This document shows, piece by piece, positions 51,909-60,484 of a stretch of 64,000 nt of DNA (position 1 is the first letter of the stretch; every line of letters begins with the position of its first letter). The translations under genes were made by a program, and so were the position numbers. The notes under the pieces were generated by a model, which was not told the DNA's origin, did not search any database, and saw nothing but the letters and a program-made list of their open reading frames with translations. Origin of the DNA: W-Chloroflexi-9 sp045863195 (lineage in GTDB: Bacteria > Chloroflexota > Dehalococcoidia > UBA2979); the NCBI GenBank assembly GCA_045863195.1, contig BTUI01000015.1, positions 1 through 64,000 on the forward strand, read 5' to 3'.

Positions 51909-53303
51909 TCAGTCCGCGGACCACTCCGGCTGCGGGCGCCCGCAGAGGCGCGCCAGCGTCAGTTCCACGTGCCGGTCCTCCGCCGGGTCGACCGTGCGCG
52001 GGTCGAGGAGGACGCGGCCGTCCTCGATGCGCGCGACGATCGGCGGGGAGGCCTCGCGGAGGTGCGCGGTGAAGGCGGTGGCGTGCCCGTCCGGCGGGGT
52101 GACGGCACATACGACCGTATCCAACTCCTCGCCGGGGAGCGAGCCGCCCCCCACGGTCGAGCGGCCGGCCTCGGCGACCGCGTGCTCACCACAGGCGCGC
52201 GACCAGCGGCGCGCCCGCCGCCCGAGGCTGTCCACGTCCAGCGCGATCATGCGCCAGACGGGGACCTCCGTCAGGGCGTCGCCGCGCCGGTAGTGCTCCA
52301 GCGTGGCCGCGAGCGCGGCGATGCTGCCCTTATCCATGCGCACGGCGCGCGCGAGGGGGTGCCGGCGCATCGACGCGATCGCCTCGGTGCGCCCGACCGC
52401 GATGCCAGCCTGCGGGCCGCCGAGCAACTTGTCGCCCGATGCGAGCACCACGTCCGCGCCCGCGCGGACGGAGTCCTGCAGCGTGGGCTCGTACGCGAGC
52501 CCGAAGTCGCGCGTGTCCAGCAGCGCGCCGCTCCCGAGGTCATCGATCACCGTCAGCCCGCGCGTACGACCGAGGCGGACGAGGTCGGCGAGCGGGGTCT
52601 CCTCGGTGAACCCGACGACGCGGAAGTTCGAGGGGTGGACCCGCAGGATCGCCGCGGTGCGGTCGGTGATCGCCGCCTCGTAGTCCGCGAGGCGGGTGCG
52701 GTTCGTCGTCCCGACCTCCACGAGGTGGGCGCCGGACTGGCGCAGCACGTCCGGGATGCGGAAGCCGCCGCCGATCTCGACCAGCTGCCCGCGGGAGATG
52801 ATCACCTCGCGGTCACGGCAGAGCGCGGCCAGCGCGAGCATCACCGCCGAGGCGTTGTTGTTCACGGCGAGCGCGGCATCCGCCCCCGATAACTGACATA
52901 ACAACGACTCGACGTGCGTGAACCGCGAGCCGCGTTCGCCGGACTCGAGGTCGTACTCCAGGTTCGAATACCCGGCGGAGACCCGCTGCATCGCCTCCAC
53001 GGCCGACCGGGGAAGGGGTGCGCGGCCGAGGTTCGTGTGGATGATCACGCCCGTCGCGTTCACCACGCGGCTCAGCGACGGGCGGAGCGAGGTCGCGCGG
53101 TCCAGCACCGCATCCACGGGATCGCCGGCCGGCGCTGCCCCGGTCGCCTCGATCGTCTCGCGCAGCGCCTCGATCACCTCGCGGGCGAGATCGACGACGG
53201 CGGCGCGGCCGTGGCGGAGGATGAGCGACGCCAGGCGCTCGTCCGCGACGATGCGGTCGATGGCCGGGAGGGCGCGGTACGGGTTGTCGGGCGTGGCGGT
53301 CAT
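51909..53303 (-). CDS. selA: L-seryl-tRNA(Sec) selenium transferase
   Basis: 464 residues, the full SelA length. It begins YRALPAIDRIVADERLASL, contains VVNATGVIIHTNLGRAPL, VNNNASAVMLALAAL and the PLP lysine motif SGDKLLGGPQAGIAVG (near 288), and ends with the SelA C-terminal domain. GGGAGA precedes the ATG. SelA converts Ser-tRNA(Sec) to Sec-tRNA(Sec) with selenophosphate, so the organism should decode UGA as selenocysteine. selB, selD and selC are not in this window. The gene is followed closely by mutS2. Confidence 0.94.
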   Translation of the reverse strand: MTATPDNPYRALPAIDRIVADERLASLILRHGRAAVVDLAREVIEALRETIEATGAAPAGDPVDAVLDRATSLRPSLSRVVNATGVIIHTNLGRAPLPRSAVEAMQRVSAGYSNLEYDLESGERGSRFTHVESLLCQLSGADAALAVNNNASAVMLALAALCRDREVIISRGQLVEIGGGFRIPDVLRQSGAHLVEVGTTNRTRLADYEAAITDRTAAILRVHPSNFRVVGFTEETPLADLVRLGRTRGLTVIDDLGSGALLDTRDFGLAYEPTLQDSVRAGADVVLASGDKLLGGPQAGIAVGRTEAIASMRRHPLARAVRMDKGSIAALAATLEHYRRGDALTEVPVWRMIALDVDSLGRRARRWSRACGEHAVAEAGRSTVGGGSLPGEELDTVVCAVTPPDGHATAFTAHLREASPPIVARIEDGRVLLDPRTVDPAEDRHVELTLARLCGRPQPEWSAD

Positions 53304-53501
53304 CGGTCTCCCGCGGGCCGGTGGGGCGGTCCCGCGCCACGGATTGTAGGACGGGCGGTTCGGGGGATGGGTCGCGCCCGGAGGGACGGCGGTGGCATCA
53401 TTAGGGGCCCGTTCGTTGATCGTACTCGGCGGATTTGTACCATCGTCCTAACGTTTCCCGTTTCGCCGAGCGCCGATCATCTCGCTTCTCAAGGAGCCAT
53501 C

Positions 53502-54584
53502 GTGAACCTTCGTATTCCGGGTCCGACCGCCGTGCCGCCGCAGGTGCTGGAGGCGGGCGCCGCCGAGATGATCAACCACCGCGGCCCGGAGTTCGCCGCG
53601 ATGATCAAGCGCACCACCGAGGGCGTGAAGAAGGTCTACCAGACCACCAACGAGGTCGCGACGCTGACGGCGTCCGGCACGGGCGCGATGGAAGCGGCCG
53701 TGGTGAACCTGATGGCCCCCGGCGAGCCGGTGCTCGTCATCACCATCGGCGAGTTCGGCGACCGCTTCGTGAACCTGGTGAACGCCTACGGCGGCCGCCT
53801 CACGGAGCAGGCGTACCAGCCGGGCCAGGCCGCGGACCTCAACCGCATCGAGGACGCGCTGAAGGCGAACCCGGACATCAAGCTCGTCTTCATCACGCAC
53901 AACGAGACCTCCACCGGCGTGACGCAGCCGATCCTGCCGGAACTCGGCAAGCTGGTGCACAAGTACGACGGCACGCTCGTCGTCGACGCGATCTCCTCGC
54001 TCTCCTCGGTGCCGGTGAAGACGGACGAGTGGGACCTGGACGTGGTGCTCTCCGGCTCGCAGAAGGGCTGGATGACGGCGCCGGGTCTGGCCTTCGTGTC
54101 CGTCAACGAGCGCGCGTGGGAGAAGATCGGCAAGAACCCGCAGCCGCGCTTCTACTTCGACCTCAAGCGCCACACGGACTCCGCCGCCTCCGGTCAGACG
54201 CCGTGGACCCCGGCCGTCTCCGTCTGGTACCAGCTGGACAAGGCGCTGGAGCTGATGCTCGCGGAGGGGCTGGAGAACATCTTCGCCCGCCACGCTCGCG
54301 CCGGTGCGCTGGTGCGCGAGGGCGTCCGCGGCATGGGCCTCGAACTGCTCGCGGACGAGGGCGTGGAGTCCAACACCGTGACCGCGATCAAGGTCCCGGA
54401 GGGTGTGGACGGCAACAAGTGGCTCAACGTGGCGCGCGAGGAGTTCGACACGGTCTTCGCCGGCGGCCAGGGCAACCTGCGCGGCAAGATCGTCCGCTTC
54501 GGCCACCTCGGCTACATGACGGAGGCCGACCTGCGCGCCGGCCTGGACGCCCTGAAGGCGTCGCTGGAGCGCGTCCGCCAGTAA
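53502..54584 (+). CDS. Class V aminotransferase (alanine/serine-glyoxylate or SerC-like)
   Basis: 360 residues from GTG 53502, with AAGGAG five bases upstream; the open frame extends further 5' but lacks homology. Family features: LRIPGPTAVPPQVLEAGA at the N terminus, TASGTGAMEAAVVNLM, HNETSTGV, the cofactor Asp in VVDAISSL and the PLP Lys in LSGSQKGWMTAPG (near 187), then an R-rich C terminus (GKIVRFGHLGYM). It lies 51 bases before serA, so it may supply the serine-pathway transamination or interconvert serine and glyoxylate. Confidence 0.9.
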   Translation: MNLRIPGPTAVPPQVLEAGAAEMINHRGPEFAAMIKRTTEGVKKVYQTTNEVATLTASGTGAMEAAVVNLMAPGEPVLVITIGEFGDRFVNLVNAYGGRLTEQAYQPGQAADLNRIEDALKANPDIKLVFITHNETSTGVTQPILPELGKLVHKYDGTLVVDAISSLSSVPVKTDEWDLDVVLSGSQKGWMTAPGLAFVSVNERAWEKIGKNPQPRFYFDLKRHTDSAASGQTPWTPAVSVWYQLDKALELMLAEGLENIFARHARAGALVREGVRGMGLELLADEGVESNTVTAIKVPEGVDGNKWLNVAREEFDTVFAGGQGNLRGKIVRFGHLGYMTEADLRAGLDALKASLERVRQ

Positions 54585-54635
54585 CCCGAGCGTTGACGAC
54601 GAACTGGCTCCGCGCAGGCTGAAGGAAGCGATCCC

Positions 54636-56225
54636 GTGGCGAAGATCCTCGTGGCCGACAAGATCGCCCAGCAGGGCATCGACCTGCTCAAGCAGGAGCA
54701 CGAGGTCGAAGTCCGCACCGGCCTCAAGGAGGACGACCTCGTCCAGGCGATGAAGGGCGTACAGGCGCTCATCGTCCGCTCGCAGACGCAGGTCACGAAG
54801 CGGGTGATCGAGGCGGGCGACTCGCTCGTCGTCATCGCCCGCGCGGGTGTGGGTGTCGACAACGTGGACGTGCCCGCGGCTACGGCGCAGGGCGTGATCG
54901 TCGTGAACGCGCCACTCGCGAACACCCTCTCCACGGCGGAGCACGCCTTCGGCCTGCTGCTCGCCTGCGCGCGGAACATCCCGCAGGGCCACCAGTCGCT
55001 CCGCAACGGGGCATGGGACCGCGCCAAGTACCAGGGCGTGGAACTCTCCGGCAAGACGCTCGGCATCGTCGGCCTCGGCCGCATCGGCACCGAGGTTGCT
55101 CGCCGCGCCCGCGCGTTCGAGATGCGCGTCGTCGCGTACGACCCGTTCGTCTCCAACGAGCGAGCGAGCGCGCTCGGCGTGGAGATGCGCGAACTCGACG
55201 ACCTGCTCGCGGAGTCCGACTTCGTCACGCTGCACACCGCCCTGCACGAGGGCAACCGCGGCATGATGAACGCGGAGCGCTTCGCGAAGATGAAGCAGGG
55301 CGCGCGCCTGATCAACGCCGCGCGCGGCGCCCTCGTCGACGAGCAGGCGCTTTACGACGCCGTCGAGTCCGGCCACCTCGGCGGCGCGGGTATCGACGTC
55401 TTCTCGGAGGAGCCGGCGGTCGGCAACGTCCTCACCACCACCGACAAGATCGTCGTGACGCCGCACCTCGCCGCCTCCACGAACGAGGCGCAGGACCGCG
55501 CGGCGATCGACGTCGCAGAGCAGGTGCTGGAGATCTTCGCGGGGCAGGCGCCGCGCTTCCCGGTGAACGTGCCGACGGTGGACGCGGAGACGATGTCCGT
55601 CCTCGGCCCGTTCCTGGAGGCAGCGCGTGTCGCGGGCCGGGTGGCGAGCCAGCTCGCCTCCGGCAACCTGCAGAAGGTGCGCGTGGAGTACCTCGGCGAG
55701 ATCGGGACGCGCGACACGACGCCGATGAAGGCGGCCGTGGTCACGGGCATGCTGGACGAGGTGAGCACGGAGCGCGTGTCGGCGGTCAACGCCCTCGCCA
55801 CGGCGGAGGCGCACGGCCTCCGGCTGGAGGAGGACGCGCTGCCGGCGCAGGACCCGTACGCGAACCTACTGGTGGTGCGCGCGACGACCGACCGCGGCGA
55901 AGAGCGCGTGGCGGTCACGAACACGCCGATCGGCCCGAGCATCGTCGCGATCAATGACTACCCGGTGGAGGTCTCCCTGGGGGCCGGTTCGCCGAACCTG
56001 CTGGCGATCGAGAACATCGACCGCCCGGGCCAGATCGGCAAGGTCGGCACCATGCTCGGCGAGTGGGGCGTGAACATCTCCTCGATGTCCGTGTCACCGA
56101 GCCCGAAGGGTGCCGAGCGCGCGTTGATGATCCTCGGGATCGGATCGCCGCTGACGCCGGAGCAGATGGACGCGGTCGCGAAGTTCGACGGCATCTTCTC
56201 CGTGCGCCAGATCCGCCTCCGCTAG
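54636..56225 (+). CDS. serA: D-3-phosphoglycerate dehydrogenase
   Basis: 529 residues from a GTG, the long SerA type. The substrate and NAD domain has VVIARAGVGVDNVDVPAA, GIVGLGRIGTEVARRARAF with Asp-type NAD specificity in AYDPF, the catalytic Arg in NAARGALVD, Glu in FSEEPA, and His in VTPHLAAST. An ASB/intervening domain (about 325-450) and a C-terminal ACT domain (IENIDRPGQIGKVGTMLG) follow, the latter for serine feedback. It commits 3-phosphoglycerate to serine. Cotranscribed with the aminotransferase. Confidence 0.95.
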   Translation: MAKILVADKIAQQGIDLLKQEHEVEVRTGLKEDDLVQAMKGVQALIVRSQTQVTKRVIEAGDSLVVIARAGVGVDNVDVPAATAQGVIVVNAPLANTLSTAEHAFGLLLACARNIPQGHQSLRNGAWDRAKYQGVELSGKTLGIVGLGRIGTEVARRARAFEMRVVAYDPFVSNERASALGVEMRELDDLLAESDFVTLHTALHEGNRGMMNAERFAKMKQGARLINAARGALVDEQALYDAVESGHLGGAGIDVFSEEPAVGNVLTTTDKIVVTPHLAASTNEAQDRAAIDVAEQVLEIFAGQAPRFPVNVPTVDAETMSVLGPFLEAARVAGRVASQLASGNLQKVRVEYLGEIGTRDTTPMKAAVVTGMLDEVSTERVSAVNALATAEAHGLRLEEDALPAQDPYANLLVVRATTDRGEERVAVTNTPIGPSIVAINDYPVEVSLGAGSPNLLAIENIDRPGQIGKVGTMLGEWGVNISSMSVSPSPKGAERALMILGIGSPLTPEQMDAVAKFDGIFSVRQIRLR

Positions 56226-56251
56226 CCTCGAGCATCCCGTCCCGACAGCAG

Positions 56252-56277
56252 GAGAGCCGGCCCACGGGCCGGCTCTC
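56252..56277. terminator. Bidirectional terminator between serA and the DUF1015 gene
   Basis: GAGAGCCGGCCC/GGGCCGGCTCTC forms an 11 to 12-base perfect stem with a tight loop, 27 bases past serA and 25 bases past the convergent DUF1015 stop. Short T-containing stretches flank it (TCTCGTTCT on the plus side). Confidence 0.8.
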
Positions 56278-56301
56278 TCGTTCTGCTCGCGAGCGTTCGG
56301 G

Positions 56302-57603
56302 CTAGTCGAGCGGGTTGTAGACCATCCCGGTCGCCAGCTTCGGGTAGAAGTACGTCGTCTTCTGCGGCATCACCTCGAACGCGTCCGCGACCTCCCGGAT
56401 CTGGGAGACGCGGGTGGCGTTGATGAGGAACGCGAGCCGCGCGTGTCCCTGCTCCACCGCCTCGGCCGCCTCGGTGTGGCTCTCGGTGAACTCGACGCGC
56501 CCGGCGGCCATCGCCGCGCGGTCGATGCCGAAGAGCGGCGTCAGCACGGTCTGCGTCAGCACCAGCGCGTCGAGGCCCTTCGAGGCTGCCGAGATCGCCT
56601 GCGGCATCGCGGAGTCGATCGCCTGCTGCGACCGGGCGGTGAGGAGGTGGATCGAGTCGCGCCCCTCCGCGCCGAGCACCGCGAAGGTCGTCGGGCCCAT
56701 CGCGTTCTGGCGGACGCGCTCCCACGCCGCCTCGACGGCCTGCGGGGAGCCGCCCGGCAACGCCTCCACGCGGTAGAGGGCGGACAGCCGCTCGAAGAAG
56801 CGCTCCGGCGGGCCGTCCTGCTTCAGGAGCCGGTGGATCGGGAGGATCACCAGGCCCGGGTCGTCCTCCGGGATCAGGCCCATGAGGACGAAGTTCTCCG
56901 CCTCGTTCCCGGTCCAGCGCTTGCCGGCCGCCTTCGCCCGCTCGTCGCGGTAGTCCAGCGCCGTGTGGGTGCGGTGGTGGCCGTCCGCGATCGTCACGTT
57001 GGAGGCCGCCACGGCCGCGGTCAGCGTCTCGACCTCGGTGGCGGCGGTCACCACCCACAGGCGGTGGCGGTCGCCGAGCGCGTCGATCGCCTCGAAGTCC
57101 GGCTCGCGCTGCGCGACCTCGGCGAGCAACCGCGAGGCGCGCCCGCCGCCGTCCACGAACGTGCCGAAGACGGGGCTGATGTTCGTGCGCGTCGCGCGGA
57201 TCAGGCGCAGCCGCTCCTCGCGCGGGCCGCTCAGTGTCGCCTCGTGCGGGCGCAGGATGCCCTCCTCCGGGCGGTGGAGGCGGCAGCGGGCGAAGAACGA
57301 GCGGCGGCTCACAGTGCGGCCCTGCACCTTCGCCCGCTGCTCGTAGACGTAGTACGCGGGCTTCGCGTCGCGCTTCAGGACGGCCTCGCCGCTCCAGGCG
57401 CGCAGCAGGCGGGCGGCGCCCTCGAAGCGCTCGCGCTCGGAGCCTGCGGGGTTCTCGAGGTGCGCCGCGTTGTAGGGCGAGCGCGCGTGGAGTGCGGCAA
57501 CGGCCTCGGCGCCGACCACGTCGTAGGGTGGGGCGATCACATCGTCGCCGTGCACGCGGCGCGGGTCATAGCGGAGGCCTCGGAACGGTCGGATCTCGGT
57601 CAT
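56302..57603 (-). CDS. DUF1015 family protein
   Basis: 433 residues from ATG 57603; a longer in-frame start lacks homology. DUF1015 hallmarks are IRPFRGLRYDP at the start, VIAPPYDVV, YNAAHLENP, the YYVYEQ segment, ILRPHEATL, and VTIADGHHRTHTALDY near residue 200, ending VYNPLD. The D-G-H-H-R motif looks catalytic, but the function is not established. DUF1015 genes recurrently neighbour serA and class V aminotransferases, as here (convergent), so a role in serine or phosphoserine metabolism is a reasonable guess. Confidence 0.87.
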   Translation of the reverse strand: MTEIRPFRGLRYDPRRVHGDDVIAPPYDVVGAEAVAALHARSPYNAAHLENPAGSERERFEGAARLLRAWSGEAVLKRDAKPAYYVYEQRAKVQGRTVSRRSFFARCRLHRPEEGILRPHEATLSGPREERLRLIRATRTNISPVFGTFVDGGGRASRLLAEVAQREPDFEAIDALGDRHRLWVVTAATEVETLTAAVAASNVTIADGHHRTHTALDYRDERAKAAGKRWTGNEAENFVLMGLIPEDDPGLVILPIHRLLKQDGPPERFFERLSALYRVEALPGGSPQAVEAAWERVRQNAMGPTTFAVLGAEGRDSIHLLTARSQQAIDSAMPQAISAASKGLDALVLTQTVLTPLFGIDRAAMAAGRVEFTESHTEAAEAVEQGHARLAFLINATRVSQIREVADAFEVMPQKTTYFYPKLATGMVYNPLD

Positions 57604-57741
57604 CGGGCGCGGCTCCCTGCTCGGTGGGGCGGGCATGCGGGTCGGGGCGCGGCGCTTTGACCGCGCGCCGAGGGCGTCCATAGACTGGCCGCCAATCCTC
57701 GGCGCGTTGAGTGTCGCGCCCTCCGCGGTGACAGGCTACCG

Positions 57742-58065
57742 ATGAACCGCTACTGCGTCTTTTGCGAGATCGTCGCCGGCCGCGAGCCCGCAGACGTGTT
57801 GTACGAGACGGACGACGTGATCGTCTTCCGGAACCGCCTGCGCTGGGTGCCGATCATGCTGCTCGCGGCGCCGAAGCGGCACATGACGCAATCCGAACTC
57901 TGGCAGGCGATGGGCCCGGTGGGCGAGGCCGCGCAGAAGGTCGGGCGCGAGCAGTGCCCCGGCGGCTTCCGGCTCATCTCCAACTTCGGCTACGACGGGA
58001 TGCAGTCGCAGGAGCACGCCCACGTGCACATCCTGGGCGGCATGTTCCTCGGCGAGTACGCGTAG
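57742..58065 (+). CDS. HIT-family protein
   Basis: 107 residues. It opens CVFCEIVAGREPADVLYETD, a HinT/GalT-like zinc-associated start, and ends with the active-site HAHVHILGGMF. The third strand reads WVPIMLLAAPKRHMTQ. It is a second HIT protein in this window and differs from the one at 37293 in lacking the longer N terminus and in the spacing around the HxHxH motif. Likely a nucleoside phosphoramidase or nucleotidyl hydrolase. Confidence 0.88.
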   Translation: MNRYCVFCEIVAGREPADVLYETDDVIVFRNRLRWVPIMLLAAPKRHMTQSELWQAMGPVGEAAQKVGREQCPGGFRLISNFGYDGMQSQEHAHVHILGGMFLGEYA

Positions 58066-58103
58066 CGCCCGACGCCGGACGCGCGAGGCCGCCGAGGGAG
58101 TGA

Positions 58104-58463
58104 CTACGGACGGCGCGCGCCAAACTCCGCGTCATCCTCCGCCACGCGGCGTGTGCGTCGTCCGGCGTCCCGCCCGAGGACGCCCTCCGCCCGCGCGATA
58201 TCCTCCAGCGCCTGCTTGAAGACGACCTGCTTCAGGTAGGTCTGGTACGGCACGCCGAGGATCGCGGCCGCGCGCTTCACGACGTCCACCTGCGCCTTCC
58301 CCCAGCGCAGGGTAACGGTGCTCGCGGCGATCTCCGCATCGGCCTCCGCCTCCATGCGGGAGACCATGTCGGAAACGTCCGGGTCCTCCTGCACGCGGTC
58401 GGCGACCACGCGGACCTCGTAGTTCGACTTCGCCGCGCGACGCGGCGCTTCTCCGGCGGCCAT
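58104..58463 (-). CDS. RHH/CopG-like antitoxin candidate
   Basis: 119 residues from ATG 58463, which shares its A with the upstream stop (TGATG). The core VTLRWGKAQVDVVKRAA followed by LGVPYQTYLKQVV is the pattern seen in CopG/RHH antitoxins of the BrnA kind (strand, helix, helix with YQTxL). A basic C terminus follows. Tight coupling to the preceding small gene supports a two-gene toxin-antitoxin-like unit, though with toxin first. Confidence 0.65.
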   Translation of the reverse strand: MAAGEAPRRAAKSNYEVRVVADRVQEDPDVSDMVSRMEAEADAEIAASTVTLRWGKAQVDVVKRAAAILGVPYQTYLKQVVFKQALEDIARAEGVLGRDAGRRTRRVAEDDAEFGARRP

Positions 58464-58745
58464 CAGTCCTCCCACCTCTCGAAGCAGGTGATCACCACCA
58501 CCGAGCCGTCGTGCGCGTGGCGCGTCCAGTAGACGGTGTGGTGGTCCCCGGTGCTCTGCCACCGGGCGTGCTGCGGATCCCACCCGGCGCTGCCGCCCTC
58601 GAAGAACGCGGCGATCGCGTCCTCCGGGGTGGTGCCGTGCCGCCAGGTGATGTGCAGCACGGTGGGCCCGCTCCGGGTCGTAGTAGAAGCGGAACCGCTC
58701 ACCGCCTGCTTCGACGATGAGCGCATCTCGCCTACCCGCGGGCAG
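58463..58745 (-). pseudogene. Small toxin-like gene with an apparent frameshift
   Basis: One frame reads ALIVEAGGERFRFYYDPER, then sense-like sequence continues one frame over as TVLHITWRHGTTPEDAIAAF and on to YWTRHAHDGSVVVITCFERW. The switch falls at CGGGCCC (about 58665-58672) and corresponds to a +1 shift. The only ATG-started frame (58737) gives a Ser/Thr-rich junk-like N terminus (MRSSSKQAVSGSAS). A single-base change, a sequencing error or programmed shifting could explain this. Upstream only a CTG (58745) is in frame. It overlaps the antitoxin-like gene. Confidence 0.55.
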
Positions 58746-58795
58746 GGTACCTGACGTACTGCAATTGTCACTACATCCGCATCATGACGCCAGCG

Positions 58796-59098
58796 CTACC
58801 GCAGCGGCAGCTGCTCACGCCCGAGCGCGCCACGGAGGAACCCGAGGCCGTAGCGGAACTTGCCGAGGCCGGTCCAGCGCCCGCGGCTCACGCTCACCGG
58901 GAGCACGAGGGCGAGGTCGTCGTCCTCGATGGTGCGGGCGAGGGTGTCGCGGATCTCGTCCGGGGAGCGGTCCGACTCGACGAGCCAGGTGCACTCGTTC
59001 ACGGCCCAGTTCGCTACGCCCACGGCCTGGATCGCGCCGGACAGCGTGGGGTACTCGGCCGCCGGCCGCTGCAGGCGGCAGATGACGCTGTAGAGCAT
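58796..59098 (-). CDS. Cas2/VapD-like small protein
   Basis: 100 residues from ATG 59098. It begins MLYSVICRLQRPAAEYPTL, with a ferredoxin-like strand then loop, followed by AVGVANWAVNECTWLVESD and DDDLALVLPVSV, the pattern of stand-alone Cas2/VapD/SinR-like proteins found outside CRISPR loci. Whether it has nuclease activity is unclear; there is no CRISPR array or other cas gene nearby. It sits beside the toxin-antitoxin-like pair on the same strand. Confidence 0.6.
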   Translation of the reverse strand: MLYSVICRLQRPAAEYPTLSGAIQAVGVANWAVNECTWLVESDRSPDEIRDTLARTIEDDDLALVLPVSVSRGRWTGLGKFRYGLGFLRGALGREQLPLR

Positions 59099-59252
59099 CG
59101 TTCCGATCCCGTCGTCCGCCTGCCCGGGGAGACAGCGGCTAACTCGGGGCTGGTCGGGACATAACCTACGCGGCGTCGATCCCGGCGTCAAGAGTTTTGA
59201 TCATGTGATCGATCAGATCGTTCGCGATCCGATCACCATCTCCGCGCGACGC
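59099..59252. other. Intergenic segment with a dense GATC cluster
   Basis: Six GATC sites fall within 36 bases (59199-59234), two of them overlapping as GATCGATC at 59207-59214, with an additional site at 59178. The cluster lies between the rph stop and the Cas2/VapD-like start, so it could be an operator or methylation-sensitive control region for the latter. No terminator hairpin is obvious for rph. Confidence 0.45.
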
Positions 59253-59987
59253 CTACGCCGAGCCGCTCCGCCACGCCTCGAGGGCGGTGCGCTGCGCTGC
59301 GAAGAGGCGGTCGATGCCGTGCATCGCGAGGTCGACGAGGGCGTCCATCTGCGCTCGAGTGAACGCCTCGCCCTCCGCCGTGCCCTGAACCTCCACGAGG
59401 TCGCCGGAGCCGAGCGCGACCACGTTGAAGTCGACGCCGGCGGTGGAGTCTTCGCGGTAGTCCAGGTCGAGCAGCGGGTGGCCCTCCAGCAGCCCAACGG
59501 ACGTCGCGGCGACCTGTGTCCGGATGGGCGAGGGACCGGCGCCGCGGAGCCGTTCCACGGCGATCGCGAGCGCGACCCAGGCGCCGGTGATGCTCGCGGT
59601 GCGCGTCCCGCCGTCCGCCTGGATGACGTCGCAGTCGAGCATGATCGTCTGCTCACCGAGCGCCTTGAGGTCGATGCACGCCCGCAGCGACCGGCCGATC
59701 AGCCGCTGGATCTCCTGCGTGCGCCCGCCCTGCCGGCCGCGTGCCGCCTCGCGGTCGGAGCGGGTGTGGGTGGCGCGGGGGAGCATGCCGTACTCCGCGG
59801 TGAGCCAGCCGCGGCCCTGGCCGCGCATCCAGCCGGGGACGCCCGCCTCCATGCTCGCGGTGCAGATCACGCGCGTGTCGCCCACGGTGATGAGGACGGA
59901 GCCCTCCGCGTGCTTCACGAAACCGGGCTCGATGGTGACCGGGCGCGCCTCGCGCAGGCCGCGGCCGTGTGAACGCTCGAACGCCAT
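59253..59987 (-). CDS. rph: Ribonuclease PH
   Basis: 244 residues, standard length. Conserved motifs: RPVTIEPGFVKHAEGSVLI, CTASMEAGVPGWMRGQGRGW, the RNase PH AEYGMLPRATHTRSDRE, GRTQEIQRLIGRSLRA and the catalytic phosphate-site DCDVIQADGGTRTA. It trims tRNA 3' ends by phosphorolysis. It is divergent from the cupin gene. Confidence 0.95.
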   Translation of the reverse strand: MAFERSHGRGLREARPVTIEPGFVKHAEGSVLITVGDTRVICTASMEAGVPGWMRGQGRGWLTAEYGMLPRATHTRSDREAARGRQGGRTQEIQRLIGRSLRACIDLKALGEQTIMLDCDVIQADGGTRTASITGAWVALAIAVERLRGAGPSPIRTQVAATSVGLLEGHPLLDLDYREDSTAGVDFNVVALGSGDLVEVQGTAEGEAFTRAQMDALVDLAMHGIDRLFAAQRTALEAWRSGSA

Positions 59988-60094
59988 CGCTACCTCCTCG
60001 CGCGGTCGCCTCCGCGCTTGCTCTCACGCTACCCTCGGGCGGCGTTCCACGCAGCACGCGCATCGCGCCGTGCATCCCTCGAAAGGCACGCTCG

Positions 60095-60481
60095 ATGGCC
60101 ACCTACCGCCTCTCCGCGGATGACCAGGGCCGGACGCACCTGGAGCCGCTCGACCTGCTGGGGTGGCCGTTTGAGAACGGCCCCGGCGACTTCAAGGGGG
60201 TCGGCGGCGCGGTCCTGGGCGACGCCAGCCGCGTGATGCTGATGCGCTTCGAGCGCGGCGCTCGCCCCGGCCTCCACCGTGCGGTGCCGTGCTTCGCCGT
60301 GGTGGTGGAGGGCGAGGTCGTGGTGAACGACTCCAGCGGCGGCGAGGTCGTGCTGCAGCGCGGCGACGCGATCCGCGTGGAGACGACGGGCCGCGGCGGC
60401 TGGCGTCTCGGCAACCGTGGCGAGGGGTACGCGCTCCTCGCGCTCACGCAGATGCCGCCGCCCAAGCGCGCCGCCGAGTAG
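60095..60481 (+). CDS. Cupin-fold protein
   Basis: 128 residues from ATG 60095 (AAAGG upstream); longer frames are shadows. The core RPGLHRAVPCFAVVVEGEV and then LQRGDAIRVET is a single cupin barrel. Only one typical metal His (H in LHRA) is clear, so metal binding is doubtful. Function is unknown; it could be a small isomerase or ligand-binding protein. Confidence 0.7.
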   Translation: MATYRLSADDQGRTHLEPLDLLGWPFENGPGDFKGVGGAVLGDASRVMLMRFERGARPGLHRAVPCFAVVVEGEVVVNDSSGGEVVLQRGDAIRVETTGRGGWRLGNRGEGYALLALTQMPPPKRAAE

Positions 60482-60484
60482 CGG

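Noticed and set aside
53448..55814. A 788-codon minus-strand open frame
   Set aside because: It is antisense to the aminotransferase and serA genes, which have full family motifs, and it has low-complexity Arg/Leu-rich composition.
58796..59250. CRISPR locus suggested by the Cas2-like protein
   Set aside because: No direct-repeat array or other cas gene is visible in the flanks; the protein better fits the stand-alone VapD/SinR-like group.
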